Source: Mycobacterium sp. BK086 (GTDB lineage: Bacteria > Actinomycetota > Actinomycetes > Mycobacteriales > Mycobacteriaceae). From it: 64,000 bases of DNA. The DNA lies in contig SNWL01000009.1 of the NCBI GenBank assembly GCA_004362315.1, forward strand, positions 62,001 through 126,000, written 5' to 3'. Position numbers and translations under genes: made by a program. Numbering within the stretch: the first letter of the stretch is position 1; every line of letters starts with the position of its first letter. Positions 1 to 9,512 of this stretch are shown here, piece after piece. Under the pieces are notes generated by a model, which was given only the letters and a program-made list of their open reading frames with translations, made no database searches and was not told the DNA's origin.

Positions 1-1392
1 GTCGCTCGATTCCGCGCTCACCGCGAACGGCGTCACGAGGTTGCCGGTGGCTTCGTGGCCCGATCGTGCGAGTTGAGCGCAAGCCTGGGCCCGGCTGCGG
101 CCGCCGGCGGTGGTGGCATCGGTGACCGTCACGAGGCGCACGGGACGCCCCGTGCTGATCGACAGATCGGCGACCGCACGTGACCATTGCCCGTCGGCAT
201 AGATGTCAGCTACGACCTCGGCGTGCTCGTCGAGAATCTTCTTCCACCCCGACGGCGCGCCGACGGGTGCGGAGCGCCCGGCGAGCGCGACCACCACGGC
301 ATCGAGCGCGCCGATGTCAGTAAGCGCGGTACAGCAATCGATCTGCACAGGTGTTGTGCCACGCGCATCGAGCGCGGCCGATATCGCCGCTGCCACGGCG
401 GGGCGGTCAGCGACCACCGCGCATGTCGATGTGGTCTGCGAGGGCGTGACAGTTGTGGCCGGCGCCTGGCTGAAGGCGGAGCCGAAGCGGGCGTTGCTAC
501 CACCGCCACTGACCTGATTCGCCTCCGCCGGCACCAGCGCAATAGTGGTTGCGGCCTCGATGATCTGGCGTGATGCGCTCGTGCCGCCGCTCGGGACCAC
601 TTCAATGAGCCGTGGCTCGTCGATCACGGCCACTTCCGAACCGCCGAGGAACAGTACCCTGCCCTGACATGCGGCGAATGCATCGCTGACGAGGTGCGCA
701 CCGAGTGGACCGAGCTCGTCGGCTTGGGGCATGGTCTGCAGTGAGAGCCCGCCGGTGGAGACGCGGCCGTCCTGTTGCGTACGAGCCAATGCGGCGGCAA
801 CCATCCGGGTCGCGGCAATCGGCGAGATCGCGTTGATCACAACCCCTTTGGGCGCGTTACGCCCCAGCTGCCAGGTCAGCGACGCCACCGCACGTTTTGC
901 GCAGCCGTAGGCCCCGGCGTCGGCGGCCCGCCAGCCCGATCCGGAGGTCACGCCGACGATATGACCCCGTCCCGCCGCCGCCATCAGCGGCAGGGCGGCG
1001 CCGAGCACGTTTCGGTAGCCGTCGAGGTGTACTGACAAGACGTCGAGCCAGTCCTGCTCACTACCTTTCGCAAAGCCGGTGGGTCGGCTGATGCCGGCCA
1101 CGTTGACCACGGCGTCGAGCCCCCCGAATTCATCAGCCAATTCGGTGAACAGTTGCGTGAGGCCAGATTCATCAGTCACCGACACAGTCGAGGACCGGGC
1201 GCCACCACCCGCGGCGACGATGCGGTCGGCCGTGGTCTGCTCGGGCTGCGCCAAAGCCGTAGATCCGTCGACTGAGACCAGCGGGTCCACTGTCACCACG
1301 AAGGCGCCTGTACGCGAGACTGATTCGGCGATGGCCGCGCCGATCCCGCCACCGCCGCCAGTGACAACGACAACCCGTTGGCGAACGGTCAT
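1..1392 (-). CDS. SDR-family oxidoreductase, long form, 3' end outside window (partial)
   Basis: Predicted NAD(P)-dependent short-chain dehydrogenase. The frame is open from an ATG at 1392 down to base 1, giving at least 464 codons with no stop, so the C-terminus is missing. The first half is a canonical SDR: nucleotide-binding TGGGGGIG at residues 11-18, NVAG at 97-100, Ser around 150-152 and the YGCAK active site at 162-166. A usual SDR ends near residue 250; here the protein continues, and the second part has no clear glycine motif or YxxxK and may be a degenerate second Rossmann domain. The ATG overlaps the stop of the upstream monooxygenase (ATGA), so the two are translationally coupled. 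It may oxidise an alcohol to the ketone used by that monooxygenase (inference). Confidence 0.85.
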   Translation of the reverse strand, partial: MTVRQRVVVVTGGGGGIGAAIAESVSRTGAFVVTVDPLVSVDGSTALAQPEQTTADRIVAAGGGARSSTVSVTDESGLTQLFTELADEFGGLDAVVNVAGISRPTGFAKGSEQDWLDVLSVHLDGYRNVLGAALPLMAAAGRGHIVGVTSGSGWRAADAGAYGCAKRAVASLTWQLGRNAPKGVVINAISPIAATRMVAAALARTQQDGRVSTGGLSLQTMPQADELGPLGAHLVSDAFAACQGRVLFLGGSEVAVIDEPRLIEVVPSGGTSASRQIIEAATTIALVPAEANQVSGGGSNARFGSAFSQAPATTVTPSQTTSTCAVVADRPAVAAAISAALDARGTTPVQIDCCTALTDIGALDAVVVALAGRSAPVGAPSGWKKILDEHAEVVADIYADGQWSRAVADLSISTGRPVRLVTVTDATTAGGRSRAQACAQLARSGHEATGNLVTPFAVSAESSD

Positions 1393-3173
1393 GTCACATC
1401 CAGACCTTCGAAGTCGCCCGCTGCGAGCCAGCCCTCCAGCAATTCGCGATAGGCGAAGTAGTCGCCGAAGCCCCTGCCGAAATTGGTATCCCGAGCCCGG
1501 GTAGCGCCGGGGTCACCCTCGTTGTTGAGGCGCGAGGGGGTGCACGCGGACAGCACGGCGCTGGGATCGACGAAGGTCTCGACGATCTGGCGGATCCAGT
1601 CGGCCTCCGCTTGGGCGCTCACGTCGAATCGCCGCGCCCCTCGCGCTTCAAGCGACGCCACCGCTCCCGCGACGAATTCGGCACCCAACTCGGCGAGTTG
1701 GGTGTAGTTGACGGTCACCACCGACTGCTGACCCGGAGCGGGCATGACGAACATGTTGGGGAAGCCGCGGCTTGTCATCCCGAACAGCGTGGCGGCACCG
1801 TCGGCCCATTTTTCAGCCAGTGAGGTGCCATCGAGGCCGATCACGTCATGCCCGACACGGCGGGGAAGGGGCGTGACCTCGGCCTCGAACCCGGTGGCGT
1901 ACACGATGCCGTCCACTTCGTACTGTTGGCCGCCGACGACCGGTCCCTGAGCGGTGATCCGCTCGATGCCGGCTGGACAGTCGATCAAAGTGACGTTGTC
2001 GCGGTTGTACGCATCGAAGTACTCGTCGTGGAAGCACGGTCGCTTACACAGGTAGCGGTAATACGGCTTGAGTATGGCGGCGACATCGGGCTTGCGGACG
2101 AGCTCGTCGATTCGCCGCCGGTGCTCCTCCATGATGGCGAAGTCGAGTTCTTCTGCCGTGCGGAGGAACTCGTCGGCCGTCATGCCCTTGCGCCTCGGCG
2201 GATTCTGGATCGCGGCGTAGTGATGCGTCCAGCCGTCGTCTGTGAGATCTTCCTCGACTGGCCGGCCCAGCATGATCGATTGGAAGTTGTCCATGCGGGC
2301 CTTCTGCCACCCGGGCGCAAGACCCTCGGCGAACGACGGGTCCGTCGGCCGGTTGCCTCTGACCCCGATCGCAGACGGAGTGCGCTGGAAGACGTAGACA
2401 TGTTTCGCGGCTTCGGCCAGCGGAGGCAGACACTGCAGACCACTGGCCCCTGTTCCGATGAGTGCGACGACTTTATCGCCGAGGTTGGTCATCGGTTGGC
2501 CGGCGGCACCCCCGGTGAAGTCGTAGTCCCAGCGCGCGGTGTGAAAGGCACGGCCGGCGAAGTCGTCCATTCCTGGAATGGCCGGTAGCTTGAGCAGATT
2601 GAGAATGCCTACGGCCAGCACGTAATAGCGGCACGATAGGTTGTCGCCGCGATCGGTGTGAACAGTCCACCGACCGGCGTCGTCATCCCAGACGGCTTGG
2701 GTTACCCCGGTGTGGAACAAGGCATCCGACTCGAGGTCGAAGCGGCGCGCGATCGCCTGCAGGTGCTCGTGAATCTCCTCACCGAATGCGTAGCGCCTGC
2801 TCGGGATATAACCGAGCTCTTCCAGCATCGGGAGGTATTGATACGACTCCACATCGCACATGACGCCGGGGTAGCGATTCCAGTACCAGGTTCCGCCGAT
2901 GCCGCCGGCCATGTCGACGATGCGAATCCGCTTGATGCCTGCCTTGCGCAGGTGCGCGCCGGCGAGGATCCCGGCGATGCCGCCGCCGACGATGACCACA
3001 TCTGGGTCATCGTTGACAGCCTCGCGTGAAATGTAAGGAGTGAATGGATCGGCTCGATAGCTTGCGGCACTCTCGCCGGGAGTCAGGTCACGGATGGAGG
3101 TGCGGCCGGGAACAAGACGTTTGTCCCGCTCCGCGCGATATCTCGCGTGCACGACGTCAGGATCGAACTCCAT
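1389..3173 (-). CDS. Flavin-containing monooxygenase, Baeyer-Villiger type
   Basis: Predicted FAD/NADPH enzyme that inserts oxygen next to a ketone to give an ester or lactone. It has about 594 residues, with the first Rossmann motif GGGIAG at 63-68, the type I BVMO fingerprint FxGxxxHxxxW seen as F205-G207-H211-W215, and a second dinucleotide motif GTGASG near residue 246. The frame extends ten codons upstream, but the ATG at 3173 is preceded by GAAAGGGAAAG and is the better start. It is coupled to the downstream SDR by a 4-bp overlap. A 24-bp inverted repeat (3207-3230) lies 34 bp upstream and is shared with three other promoters in the window. Substrate unknown; a plain ketone hydroxylase role cannot be excluded. 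Confidence 0.88.
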   Translation of the reverse strand: MEFDPDVVHARYRAERDKRLVPGRTSIRDLTPGESAASYRADPFTPYISREAVNDDPDVVIVGGGIAGILAGAHLRKAGIKRIRIVDMAGGIGGTWYWNRYPGVMCDVESYQYLPMLEELGYIPSRRYAFGEEIHEHLQAIARRFDLESDALFHTGVTQAVWDDDAGRWTVHTDRGDNLSCRYYVLAVGILNLLKLPAIPGMDDFAGRAFHTARWDYDFTGGAAGQPMTNLGDKVVALIGTGASGLQCLPPLAEAAKHVYVFQRTPSAIGVRGNRPTDPSFAEGLAPGWQKARMDNFQSIMLGRPVEEDLTDDGWTHHYAAIQNPPRRKGMTADEFLRTAEELDFAIMEEHRRRIDELVRKPDVAAILKPYYRYLCKRPCFHDEYFDAYNRDNVTLIDCPAGIERITAQGPVVGGQQYEVDGIVYATGFEAEVTPLPRRVGHDVIGLDGTSLAEKWADGAATLFGMTSRGFPNMFVMPAPGQQSVVTVNYTQLAELGAEFVAGAVASLEARGARRFDVSAQAEADWIRQIVETFVDPSAVLSACTPSRLNNEGDPGATRARDTNFGRGFGDYFAYRELLEGWLAAGDFEGLDVT

Positions 3174-3206
3174 CACTTTCCCTTTCGCGGTCTGCCGACT
3201 CACATG

Positions 3207-3230
3207 TTACAAACTATCTCTGTCATGTAA
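3207..3230. promoter_or_regulatory. Inverted-repeat operator TTACA-N14-TGTAA upstream of BVMO
   Basis: The arms TTACA and TGTAA are separated by 14 bp (24 bp in all), just upstream of the BVMO start at 3173. The same spacing recurs at 12646-12669 and 43398-43421, and with one mismatch at 13304-13327. A TetR-family binding site is inferred. Confidence 0.6.
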
Positions 3231-3384
3231 AGCCACTTTGCGCCGCTGTTCTGCGATAGCTGTGAGTCGAGCAGCCTTATGAGACGGTGCGAACCGCCGA
3301 CCGATGGCCGCAAGACCGATCAAAGTCAAAGCGGCTGATGGAGAAGCGGTTTCGGGCCTGTGTGGTAGACGAAGGGGCGGTTTA

Positions 3385-4101
3385 TTACCGGCGACGGGTC
3401 TTCTTGGCGCCGGTGGTCTCTGCCAGGATGGCTTCTGCGCGGCTGATCAATGCCTCGAGTGTGAACTCGAACTCCAAGGTTTCGATCGAATGACCCTGGT
3501 ACTCAAGCTCATACAGATAGGGATGCTCGGTCGTGACACCGGTCGCGCGCCGTCCTGGGTGGCGGCGCTGCACGGCATTGAGATGTTCGATCATCGAGGT
3601 GCCCCGGCTGAACGCCGACAGCGCCAGATAGACGCTCAGCGCGTCATCGGGTTTGAAGCCGGCCTCGACCAGGGTGCCGACGGCCGCCTCGAGATTGTCC
3701 ACGGAGGTGTGGGTGGCCTCGGGGCTGAGTTCGCCGGTGCGCATCAAGATGAGCTCACACAGCACCGGCTGCTCCTGGAACACGCGGCGGATTTCCCGAA
3801 AGTGGTTGCGTAGACCGTCTTGCCAGGTTCCACCGCCGATGAACGGGCTGCTGAAGTGATACTGCAGGATCGCGCGCTCGGTCATCGCGTCGAGCAGTTG
3901 CTCCTTCTTACGGAAGTGCCAGTAGATGCTCGTGACAGGAGCGTCCATATGCTTGGCCAGCAGTGGCATGCTCAATCCGGCGATCGAGACCTCTTCGGCC
4001 AATTCGAAAGCGCCCGAGACGATGTCCTCGAGAGCCAGCGATCCCCGCGGGCGCCGCTTGGGCTTGACCGCGCGGGATTTCGCCGCGACGGGTTCTGACA
4101 T
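3385..4101 (-). CDS. TetR-family transcriptional regulator
   Basis: Predicted ligand-responsive DNA-binding repressor of about 238 residues. The N-terminal helix-turn-helix lies roughly at residues 25-75 and ends in the typical region around SIYWHFRKKEQLLDAM; the rest is a helical ligand-binding domain. The N-terminus and the C-terminus (AKKTRRR) are rich in Lys/Arg. The frame could begin at 4176, but the ATG at 4101 has GGGAG six bases upstream and is preferred. It lies between the BVMO and an amidohydrolase, all on the same strand. Its promoter region (about 4132-4180) contains TTACCGTCGGTTA-like repeats unlike the 24-bp site, so it probably controls a different set from the TetR at 12731 (inference). 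Confidence 0.88.
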   Translation of the reverse strand: MSEPVAAKSRAVKPKRRPRGSLALEDIVSGAFELAEEVSIAGLSMPLLAKHMDAPVTSIYWHFRKKEQLLDAMTERAILQYHFSSPFIGGGTWQDGLRNHFREIRRVFQEQPVLCELILMRTGELSPEATHTSVDNLEAAVGTLVEAGFKPDDALSVYLALSAFSRGTSMIEHLNAVQRRHPGRRATGVTTEHPYLYELEYQGHSIETLEFEFTLEALISRAEAILAETTGAKKTRRR

Positions 4102-4195
4102 GCTCACTCCCTGAGTCATCTGCCGACGAGCCGTGTCGCTAACCGTTCTGGCTGCAGTGTAACCGACGGTAAGCATCGAGCCGCTCCTCTCGTGG

Positions 4196-5488
4196 CTAGT
4201 CCGAATTGGACATCGCCATCTTCAACAGGTCGGTCGCCTTGGTGGCGTGCGACCCGTCGTCGTCGGCGCGGCGCTGCGCCCGGATGGCCACGTCATGACC
4301 TTCGACCTGCTTGCGCAGCGCGCCGACCGTGCAATTCTCCCGCCCGCCGAGGACGGTGAAGGGGTCGAAATTGAAGTGCCGCATGGCGTTGCGATGGGTC
4401 ACCGCGTCGATCTCGGCGTCCGAAAGCCCTGCCAGCGACTGCGACAGGATCTCCGGTGACTCCGGCCAGTTCGAGTCGGAGTGCGGATAGTCGCATTCCC
4501 AGGTGACCATGTCCATGGCCAGATGCTCGCGGCTGGCGAGGCCGAACTTGTCGTCGATGAAACAAGTCAGCACATGCTCGTTGAAGATCTCGCTCGGCAA
4601 CTTGTCGCCGAAATCCTGCCCCGTCCACGCGTGATGCCGGTCGTAGTTGTAGTCGATGCGCTCGAGGAAGTAAGGAATCCAGCCGATGCCACCCTCAGAG
4701 AGCGCCACCTTCAGATCAGGGAAGTTGCGCAGCATGTTCGACCACACCAGATCGGCGGCGGCCTGCACGATGTTCATCGGCTGCAGCGTGATCATCACGT
4801 CCATCGGGGCATCGGGCGAGGTGATCGTCAGCTGCGAGGACGAGCCGATGTGCATGCAGACCACCACGGATTCGTCGCTGCATGCCTCCCACACCGGGTT
4901 CCAGTGCGGATCGTGAATAGACGGCCAGCCGAGCTTCGAGGGGTTCTCACTGAATGTCAGTGCGTGACAACCCTTTTTGGCGACACGACGGATCTCGGCG
5001 GCCATCACCTCCGGATCCCAGATCGCAGGCAGGGCGCAGGGGATGAAGCGGCCCGGATTGCTGCCGCACCACTCGTCGATGTGCCAGTCGTTGTAGGCCC
5101 TGACCATCGCGAGCGCGACGTCCTTGTCCGCGGTTCTGGCGAACAGCTGCCCGCAGAACTGGGGGAACGAGGGGAAGCAGAGTGAGCCCAGAACGCCGTT
5201 GGCGCTCATGTCCTTGACCCGCTCGGCGTGGTCGTAGGTGCCCTTGCGGAGCTGGGAGAAGGACGTCGGCTCGATCCCGTACTCCTCCTTCGGCCGGCCT
5301 GCCACGGCGTTGAGCGCGACGTTGGCGACCGTTTCACCGTTGTACTCCCACGCATCCGTGCCATCGGCACGGGTGATGAATTTCGGCGCCAGATCGGCGT
5401 ACTTGGCAGGCAGTCGTCCGTCGAACAGATTGGGCGGTTCGACCACGTGATCGTCCACACTCACGAGCACCAAGTCGTTTACGTCCAT
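4196..5488 (-). CDS. Amidohydrolase 2 (ACMSD-like TIM-barrel) family protein
   Basis: Predicted metal-dependent hydrolase or decarboxylase of 430 residues. The N-terminus carries DDHVVEP (residues 12-18), the usual first metal-ligand strand of the amidohydrolase-2 family; later CMHIG and CDYPHSDSNWP supply the likely His and Asp ligands. Mycobacteria carry many such proteins next to acyl-CoA genes, mostly of unknown substrate. The frame stays open far upstream (to 6511), but that part runs antisense through the acyl-CoA dehydrogenase gene. The ATG at 5488, preceded by AGGAAGG, is the real start. It diverges from the fused acyl-CoA dehydrogenase, and a 31-bp inverted repeat lies between them (5522-5552). 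Confidence 0.88.
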   Translation of the reverse strand: MDVNDLVLVSVDDHVVEPPNLFDGRLPAKYADLAPKFITRADGTDAWEYNGETVANVALNAVAGRPKEEYGIEPTSFSQLRKGTYDHAERVKDMSANGVLGSLCFPSFPQFCGQLFARTADKDVALAMVRAYNDWHIDEWCGSNPGRFIPCALPAIWDPEVMAAEIRRVAKKGCHALTFSENPSKLGWPSIHDPHWNPVWEACSDESVVVCMHIGSSSQLTITSPDAPMDVMITLQPMNIVQAAADLVWSNMLRNFPDLKVALSEGGIGWIPYFLERIDYNYDRHHAWTGQDFGDKLPSEIFNEHVLTCFIDDKFGLASREHLAMDMVTWECDYPHSDSNWPESPEILSQSLAGLSDAEIDAVTHRNAMRHFNFDPFTVLGGRENCTVGALRKQVEGHDVAIRAQRRADDDGSHATKATDLLKMAMSNSD

Positions 5489-5521
5489 CGAAGACACCTT
5501 CCTATGACGGCACCGCCGCTT

Positions 5522-5552
5522 TGCTATCGTTACGGTAATCGCAACGATAGCA
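5522..5552. promoter_or_regulatory. Perfect 10-bp-arm inverted repeat in divergent promoter
   Basis: The arms TGCTATCGTT and AACGATAGCA are separated by 11 bp, between the amidohydrolase start (5488, minus) and the acyl-CoA dehydrogenase start (about 5600, plus). The position suits an operator controlling both genes. It does not match the other repeat families in the window; the TetR at 3385 is a candidate binder (inference). Confidence 0.55.
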
Positions 5553-5599
5553 GTTACCGCAGGCATGGAGAAGTGGATGACGAATCTGGGACGCCGCGG

Positions 5600-7768
5600 G
5601 TGAAGACGTCGATGCTGGCGATCACCGAGGAGCACCGTGAACTGGCCGACGCCGCGCTCGGCGCGCTGAAGCGGGCCGAGAGTCGCCGGCGTGCCCGTTC
5701 GGCGCAAGACGGGTCTGGCTCCGCAGAGTCCGGCGGAATCTTGCGCATCGCAAGCGAACTGGGATGGACCGGACTGGCCATCGCCGAGGAATACGGTGGC
5801 TCCGGCTTCGGGCTCCCCGAACTCACGATCGTGCTCGAGGCGCTCGGGCACGAGGTCAGTCCAGGGCCGTTCCTGCCCACCGTGGTCGCCAGCACCGTCA
5901 TCGACCGGATCGGCGGTATCGACCTGCGGAAAGCTGTTCTGCCCGGCCTGGCCGACGGCAGCCGTGTCGCCGCGGTCGGTCTGGGCGGCGATGTCACCGT
6001 CGCGGCTGAGGGGACGGTCGCCGGCACGAGCCCCGCGGTGCTGGGCGCACCAGAGGCCGACATTCTCGTCTTGATGGCGGGCGACGACGTTGTCGTCGTC
6101 GACGCCGGCGCCGACGGTGTCGAGATCACCGACCTGTCGGGGCTGGACCGCACCCGGTCGGTGGGAGCGGTGGCACTGCACGACGTGGCAGTGACACCGG
6201 ATCGGGTGCTGCCCGGGGCTGCCCGCACCGCCCGCGCGATCTGGCGAATCCTGTCGGCGGCCGAGGCGGTCGGCGCCAGCTGGGCGTGCGTCGAGATGGC
6301 CCGCGATTACGTCGCGACGCGCGAGCAGTTCGGCCGGTCGATCGGCAGCTTCCAAGCGGTCAAACACCACCTGGCCAACATGCTGATCGCCGCCGAGCAA
6401 GCCACCGCGGCGACCTGGGACGCCGCCCGGTCCGACGATCTCGACGGTGCCTGGTTCGCCGCGGCGGTGGCGTCGGCGCAGGCCGCCCGCGCCCAGGTGT
6501 TCACGGCACAAACCAATATCCAGCTACATGGCGGTATCGGCTACACGTGGGAACACGATGCGCACCTGTACCTGCGCCGGGCGCGCACCCTCGCCGCGCT
6601 GAGCACCGATGGCGCAGATCCCTGGTGTGACATCGTCGCCGCGCAGCGCGATGGTGTGGCTCGCGGTGCCACCTTCGAACTGCCCGCCGAGGCGGATGTC
6701 TACCGACAGTCGGCGCGCGCGGTCGTCACGAAGCTGCAGAGTCTGCCACCGGAGCAACACCGCGACTTCCTGGTGGATTCGGGCTACCTCGTGCCACATT
6801 GGCGTGCGCCCTACGGGCGCGAGGCGGGCACGATCGAGCAGTTGGTGATCGAAGAGGAGTTCGCGGACGTCGAGCTCCCGACCATGGGCATCACCGGCTG
6901 GGTCATGCTGACCATCACCGAAGCCGGTACCGACGAGCAGCGCAACCGGTGGGTGGAGCCGGTGCTGCGGGGTCAGACCATGTGGTGTCAGTTGTTCTCC
7001 GAGCCGGGGGCGGGATCCGACGCCGCGGCCGTGCGTACGGCGGCCCGCCGCGTCGAGGGCGGCTGGCGGATCAACGGCCAGAAGGTCTGGACCAGCCTGG
7101 CGGAGCAATGCCAGTGGGGGATTGCGACCGTCCGTACCGATCCGGACGCCCCCAAACATGCGGGTGTGACGATGATGGCCATCGACATGTCCAGCCCGGG
7201 TGTCACCGTGCGTCCACTGCGGGAAATGACCGGGGAAGCCCTCTTCAACGAGGTCTTCTTCGACGACGTGTTCGTGCCCGACAGCGATGTGGTCGGCGAA
7301 GTCGGCCGCGGCTGGGCGGTCGCCAGGGCGACGCTGGGCAACGAGCGAGTCTCCATCGCGGGCGGCGACGGCCTGCCGGGGGTTGACGCGGACGAGTTGA
7401 TCGCCTTGCTGGACAACGCATCTGCCGACACCGCTGCGGCGCTGACTCGACGGACCGGCGAGGTCATCGCCGAATCGCACACCATCACTCTGCTCAATCG
7501 GCGGCGGGCAAGTCGTGCGATTCTCGGTGCCGCGGCGGGCCCGGAAGCCAACGTCGCCAAACTGCTCACCGCCGAAAGTGCGCAACATCAAACCGAATTG
7601 GGTATGGAGTTGGCCGGCACAGCCGCGGTGGTGGGGGCCGCCCCCGAGCTGACGCACGCCTACATCTACGCCCGCTGCCTGACAATCGCCGGCGGCACGT
7701 CGGAAATCATGCGCAACACCATCGCCGAACGTCTGCTCGGGCTCCCGCGAGATCCGCTGATGGGCTAA
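5600..7768 (+). CDS. Fused two-domain acyl-CoA dehydrogenase (FadE34-like layout)
   Basis: Predicted FAD-dependent acyl-CoA dehydrogenase, about 722 residues, with two complete acyl-CoA dehydrogenase units in tandem. Unit 1 (about 1-350) ends with the GYTWEHDAHLYLRR signature. Unit 2 (about 365-722) contains CQLFSEPGAGSD, INGQKVWTS and the C-terminal GGTSEIMRNTIAERLLGLP. The length and layout match FadE34-type enzymes, which act as fused forms of the alpha/beta dehydrogenases that oxidise steroid side-chain CoA esters (family knowledge). The start is uncertain: GTG at 5600 is in frame with GGGA upstream, and ATG at 5612 is an alternative. The long upstream extension to 5228 is antisense to the amidohydrolase. 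It heads a run with a ligase, crotonase and thiolase. Confidence 0.9.
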   Translation: MKTSMLAITEEHRELADAALGALKRAESRRRARSAQDGSGSAESGGILRIASELGWTGLAIAEEYGGSGFGLPELTIVLEALGHEVSPGPFLPTVVASTVIDRIGGIDLRKAVLPGLADGSRVAAVGLGGDVTVAAEGTVAGTSPAVLGAPEADILVLMAGDDVVVVDAGADGVEITDLSGLDRTRSVGAVALHDVAVTPDRVLPGAARTARAIWRILSAAEAVGASWACVEMARDYVATREQFGRSIGSFQAVKHHLANMLIAAEQATAATWDAARSDDLDGAWFAAAVASAQAARAQVFTAQTNIQLHGGIGYTWEHDAHLYLRRARTLAALSTDGADPWCDIVAAQRDGVARGATFELPAEADVYRQSARAVVTKLQSLPPEQHRDFLVDSGYLVPHWRAPYGREAGTIEQLVIEEEFADVELPTMGITGWVMLTITEAGTDEQRNRWVEPVLRGQTMWCQLFSEPGAGSDAAAVRTAARRVEGGWRINGQKVWTSLAEQCQWGIATVRTDPDAPKHAGVTMMAIDMSSPGVTVRPLREMTGEALFNEVFFDDVFVPDSDVVGEVGRGWAVARATLGNERVSIAGGDGLPGVDADELIALLDNASADTAAALTRRTGEVIAESHTITLLNRRRASRAILGAAAGPEANVAKLLTAESAQHQTELGMELAGTAAVVGAAPELTHAYIYARCLTIAGGTSEIMRNTIAERLLGLPRDPLMG

Positions 7769-7853
7769 GTAATGATGTCAATATTGCTATTATCCGCAGA
7801 TAGAAAGTGGCGCCCTCAGTTGTCACTCGATGCCCTCCCGGGAGTCGCGACGC

Positions 7854-9491
7854 ATGACCGATAAGCCCCAGATCACCGCTGCCGCGTTGGTCAAGGCGCG
7901 CGCCGACGACGACAACGTCGCGCTGATCTTCGGCGATCAGACGTGGACGTGGCGGGAAGTGGTCGCCGAGGCGGCCGTCCGCGCGGAATGGATGCGCGAC
8001 ACCCTTCATCGCGGGCGCCCGCCCCACGTCGGTGTGCTGCTGCCCAATGTGCCCGAATACGTCTTCCAGATCCTCGGCGCCGCGCTGGCCGGCGCGTGCA
8101 TCGTCGGGCTGAACTCCACCCGCCGTGGCGCCGAGCTGGCCCGCGATATCACCCACACCGCTTGCCAATTCGTCGTGGCGGACGCGACCTACGCCGACCT
8201 CGTCGGCGAGTGCGTGCTCGTCGATGACGCCCCGTGGGCCGCCTATGCCGGGGCGGCGCTACCAGACGACGAGCCGTCACCGTCGACGCTGCTGTTCCTG
8301 CTGTTCACCTCCGGATCCACCTCGGCTCCCAAGGCCGCGAAGTGCAGCCAGAGCAGGCTCGCCGGGGTCGCGGGAGGTCTGGGGTTCGGCGCCGAAGCCG
8401 TGCTGTATTGCCCGATGCCGCTGGCTCACGGTAATGCGTTGAGCGCCACGCTGTTTCCCGCATTGGCCAGCGGATGCCGCCTCGTCCTGCGGGACAGGTT
8501 CTCCGCCGGTGCCTGGCTCGACGACGTCCGCCGCAACGGGGTGACCTTCACCAGCACCGTCGGCCGGGCGCTGGGCTATATCCTCGCCACCGCGCCGACG
8601 GTGCACGACCGCGACCACAAGCTGCGGGTGGTGCTCGCCCCGGAAGCGTCTCCCCGGGATTGCGACGCCTTCCGCGAGCGCTTCGGTGTCCGGGTGTTCA
8701 GCGGTTACGGCTCCAGCGAGGGCGGCATCTCGCTGATGCCCGCAGCCAAGCCGGGTTCACTGGGGGTCGCCCCGAAGGGCGCCGATATCGCCGTGGTCGA
8801 CGAACACGGTAAGGAGTGTGCGGTAGCCGAATTCGACGACAACGGCTTGCTGAGCAACGCCGCCGACGCCACCGGCGAACTCGTGCGCCGAGACGCGGCG
8901 GGTTCTTTCGAAGGCTACTGGGACAACCCGGAGGCACAGTCGGATCGGCTGCGCGGGGGCTGGTTCTGGTCCGGTGACCTCGCCTACCGCGACGGCGACG
9001 GGGTGTTCTGGTTCGCCGGGCGGGTGGGGGACTGGATCCGGGTCGACTCGGAGAACTTCGCGGCCGGGCCGGTCGAGCGCATCGTCAACCGCTATCGACA
9101 CGCGGCCGCCGCCGCGGTCTTCGGGGTGCCCGACCCGGCCAGCGGTGACCAGGTGATGGCCGTACTGGAGATGGCTCCCGGGCAGGTGTTCGATCCCGAT
9201 GACTTCGCCGAGTTCCTCGGCGGCCAAGCCGATCTGGGAACCAAATGGGCGCCGCGCTTTGTCCGCGTGACACCAGCGATACCCGTGGTCGGGCACGGCA
9301 AGGTCGACAAGAAGCCGCTGCGACGGGACGCCTGGGAGTGCGACGACCCCGTGTGGTGGCGCCAAGACCGGTCGCTGGTCTACGTACCGTTCACCGCTGA
9401 CGAACGTGATCGCTGGCGTGACCAATTCGTCGCGCACGACAGGATGCAGGCCTACCCGCAGCCGGACGCCGCGGCGTCCGAACGGCTCTAG
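7854..9491 (+). CDS. Acyl-CoA synthetase (FadD-type, AMP-forming)
   Basis: Predicted ATP-dependent acyl-CoA ligase of 545 residues. The AMP-binding P-loop-like motif appears as LFTSGSTSAPKA, followed by the aromatic-rich YGSSEGG region, the GDLAYRD hinge region and a C-terminal GHGKVDKKPLRR with the probable catalytic lysine. It resembles the FadD17/FadD1-like mycobacterial branch from the motif SENFAAGPVE, but this is a weak call. The ATG at 7854 is chosen over an upstream in-frame ATG at 7830 because the product begins like the family. It follows the fused dehydrogenase by 85 bp and precedes a crotonase by 21 bp, so it probably activates the carboxylic acid whose CoA ester those enzymes oxidise. 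Confidence 0.88.
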   Translation: MTDKPQITAAALVKARADDDNVALIFGDQTWTWREVVAEAAVRAEWMRDTLHRGRPPHVGVLLPNVPEYVFQILGAALAGACIVGLNSTRRGAELARDITHTACQFVVADATYADLVGECVLVDDAPWAAYAGAALPDDEPSPSTLLFLLFTSGSTSAPKAAKCSQSRLAGVAGGLGFGAEAVLYCPMPLAHGNALSATLFPALASGCRLVLRDRFSAGAWLDDVRRNGVTFTSTVGRALGYILATAPTVHDRDHKLRVVLAPEASPRDCDAFRERFGVRVFSGYGSSEGGISLMPAAKPGSLGVAPKGADIAVVDEHGKECAVAEFDDNGLLSNAADATGELVRRDAAGSFEGYWDNPEAQSDRLRGGWFWSGDLAYRDGDGVFWFAGRVGDWIRVDSENFAAGPVERIVNRYRHAAAAAVFGVPDPASGDQVMAVLEMAPGQVFDPDDFAEFLGGQADLGTKWAPRFVRVTPAIPVVGHGKVDKKPLRRDAWECDDPVWWRQDRSLVYVPFTADERDRWRDQFVAHDRMQAYPQPDAAASERL

Positions 9492-9512
9492 ACAAACTCG
9501 AAGGGAATTTCG

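Noticed and set aside
5489..6511. N-terminal extension of the amidohydrolase frame
   Set aside because: Runs antisense through the acyl-CoA dehydrogenase; a good RBS and family-like start exist at 5488.
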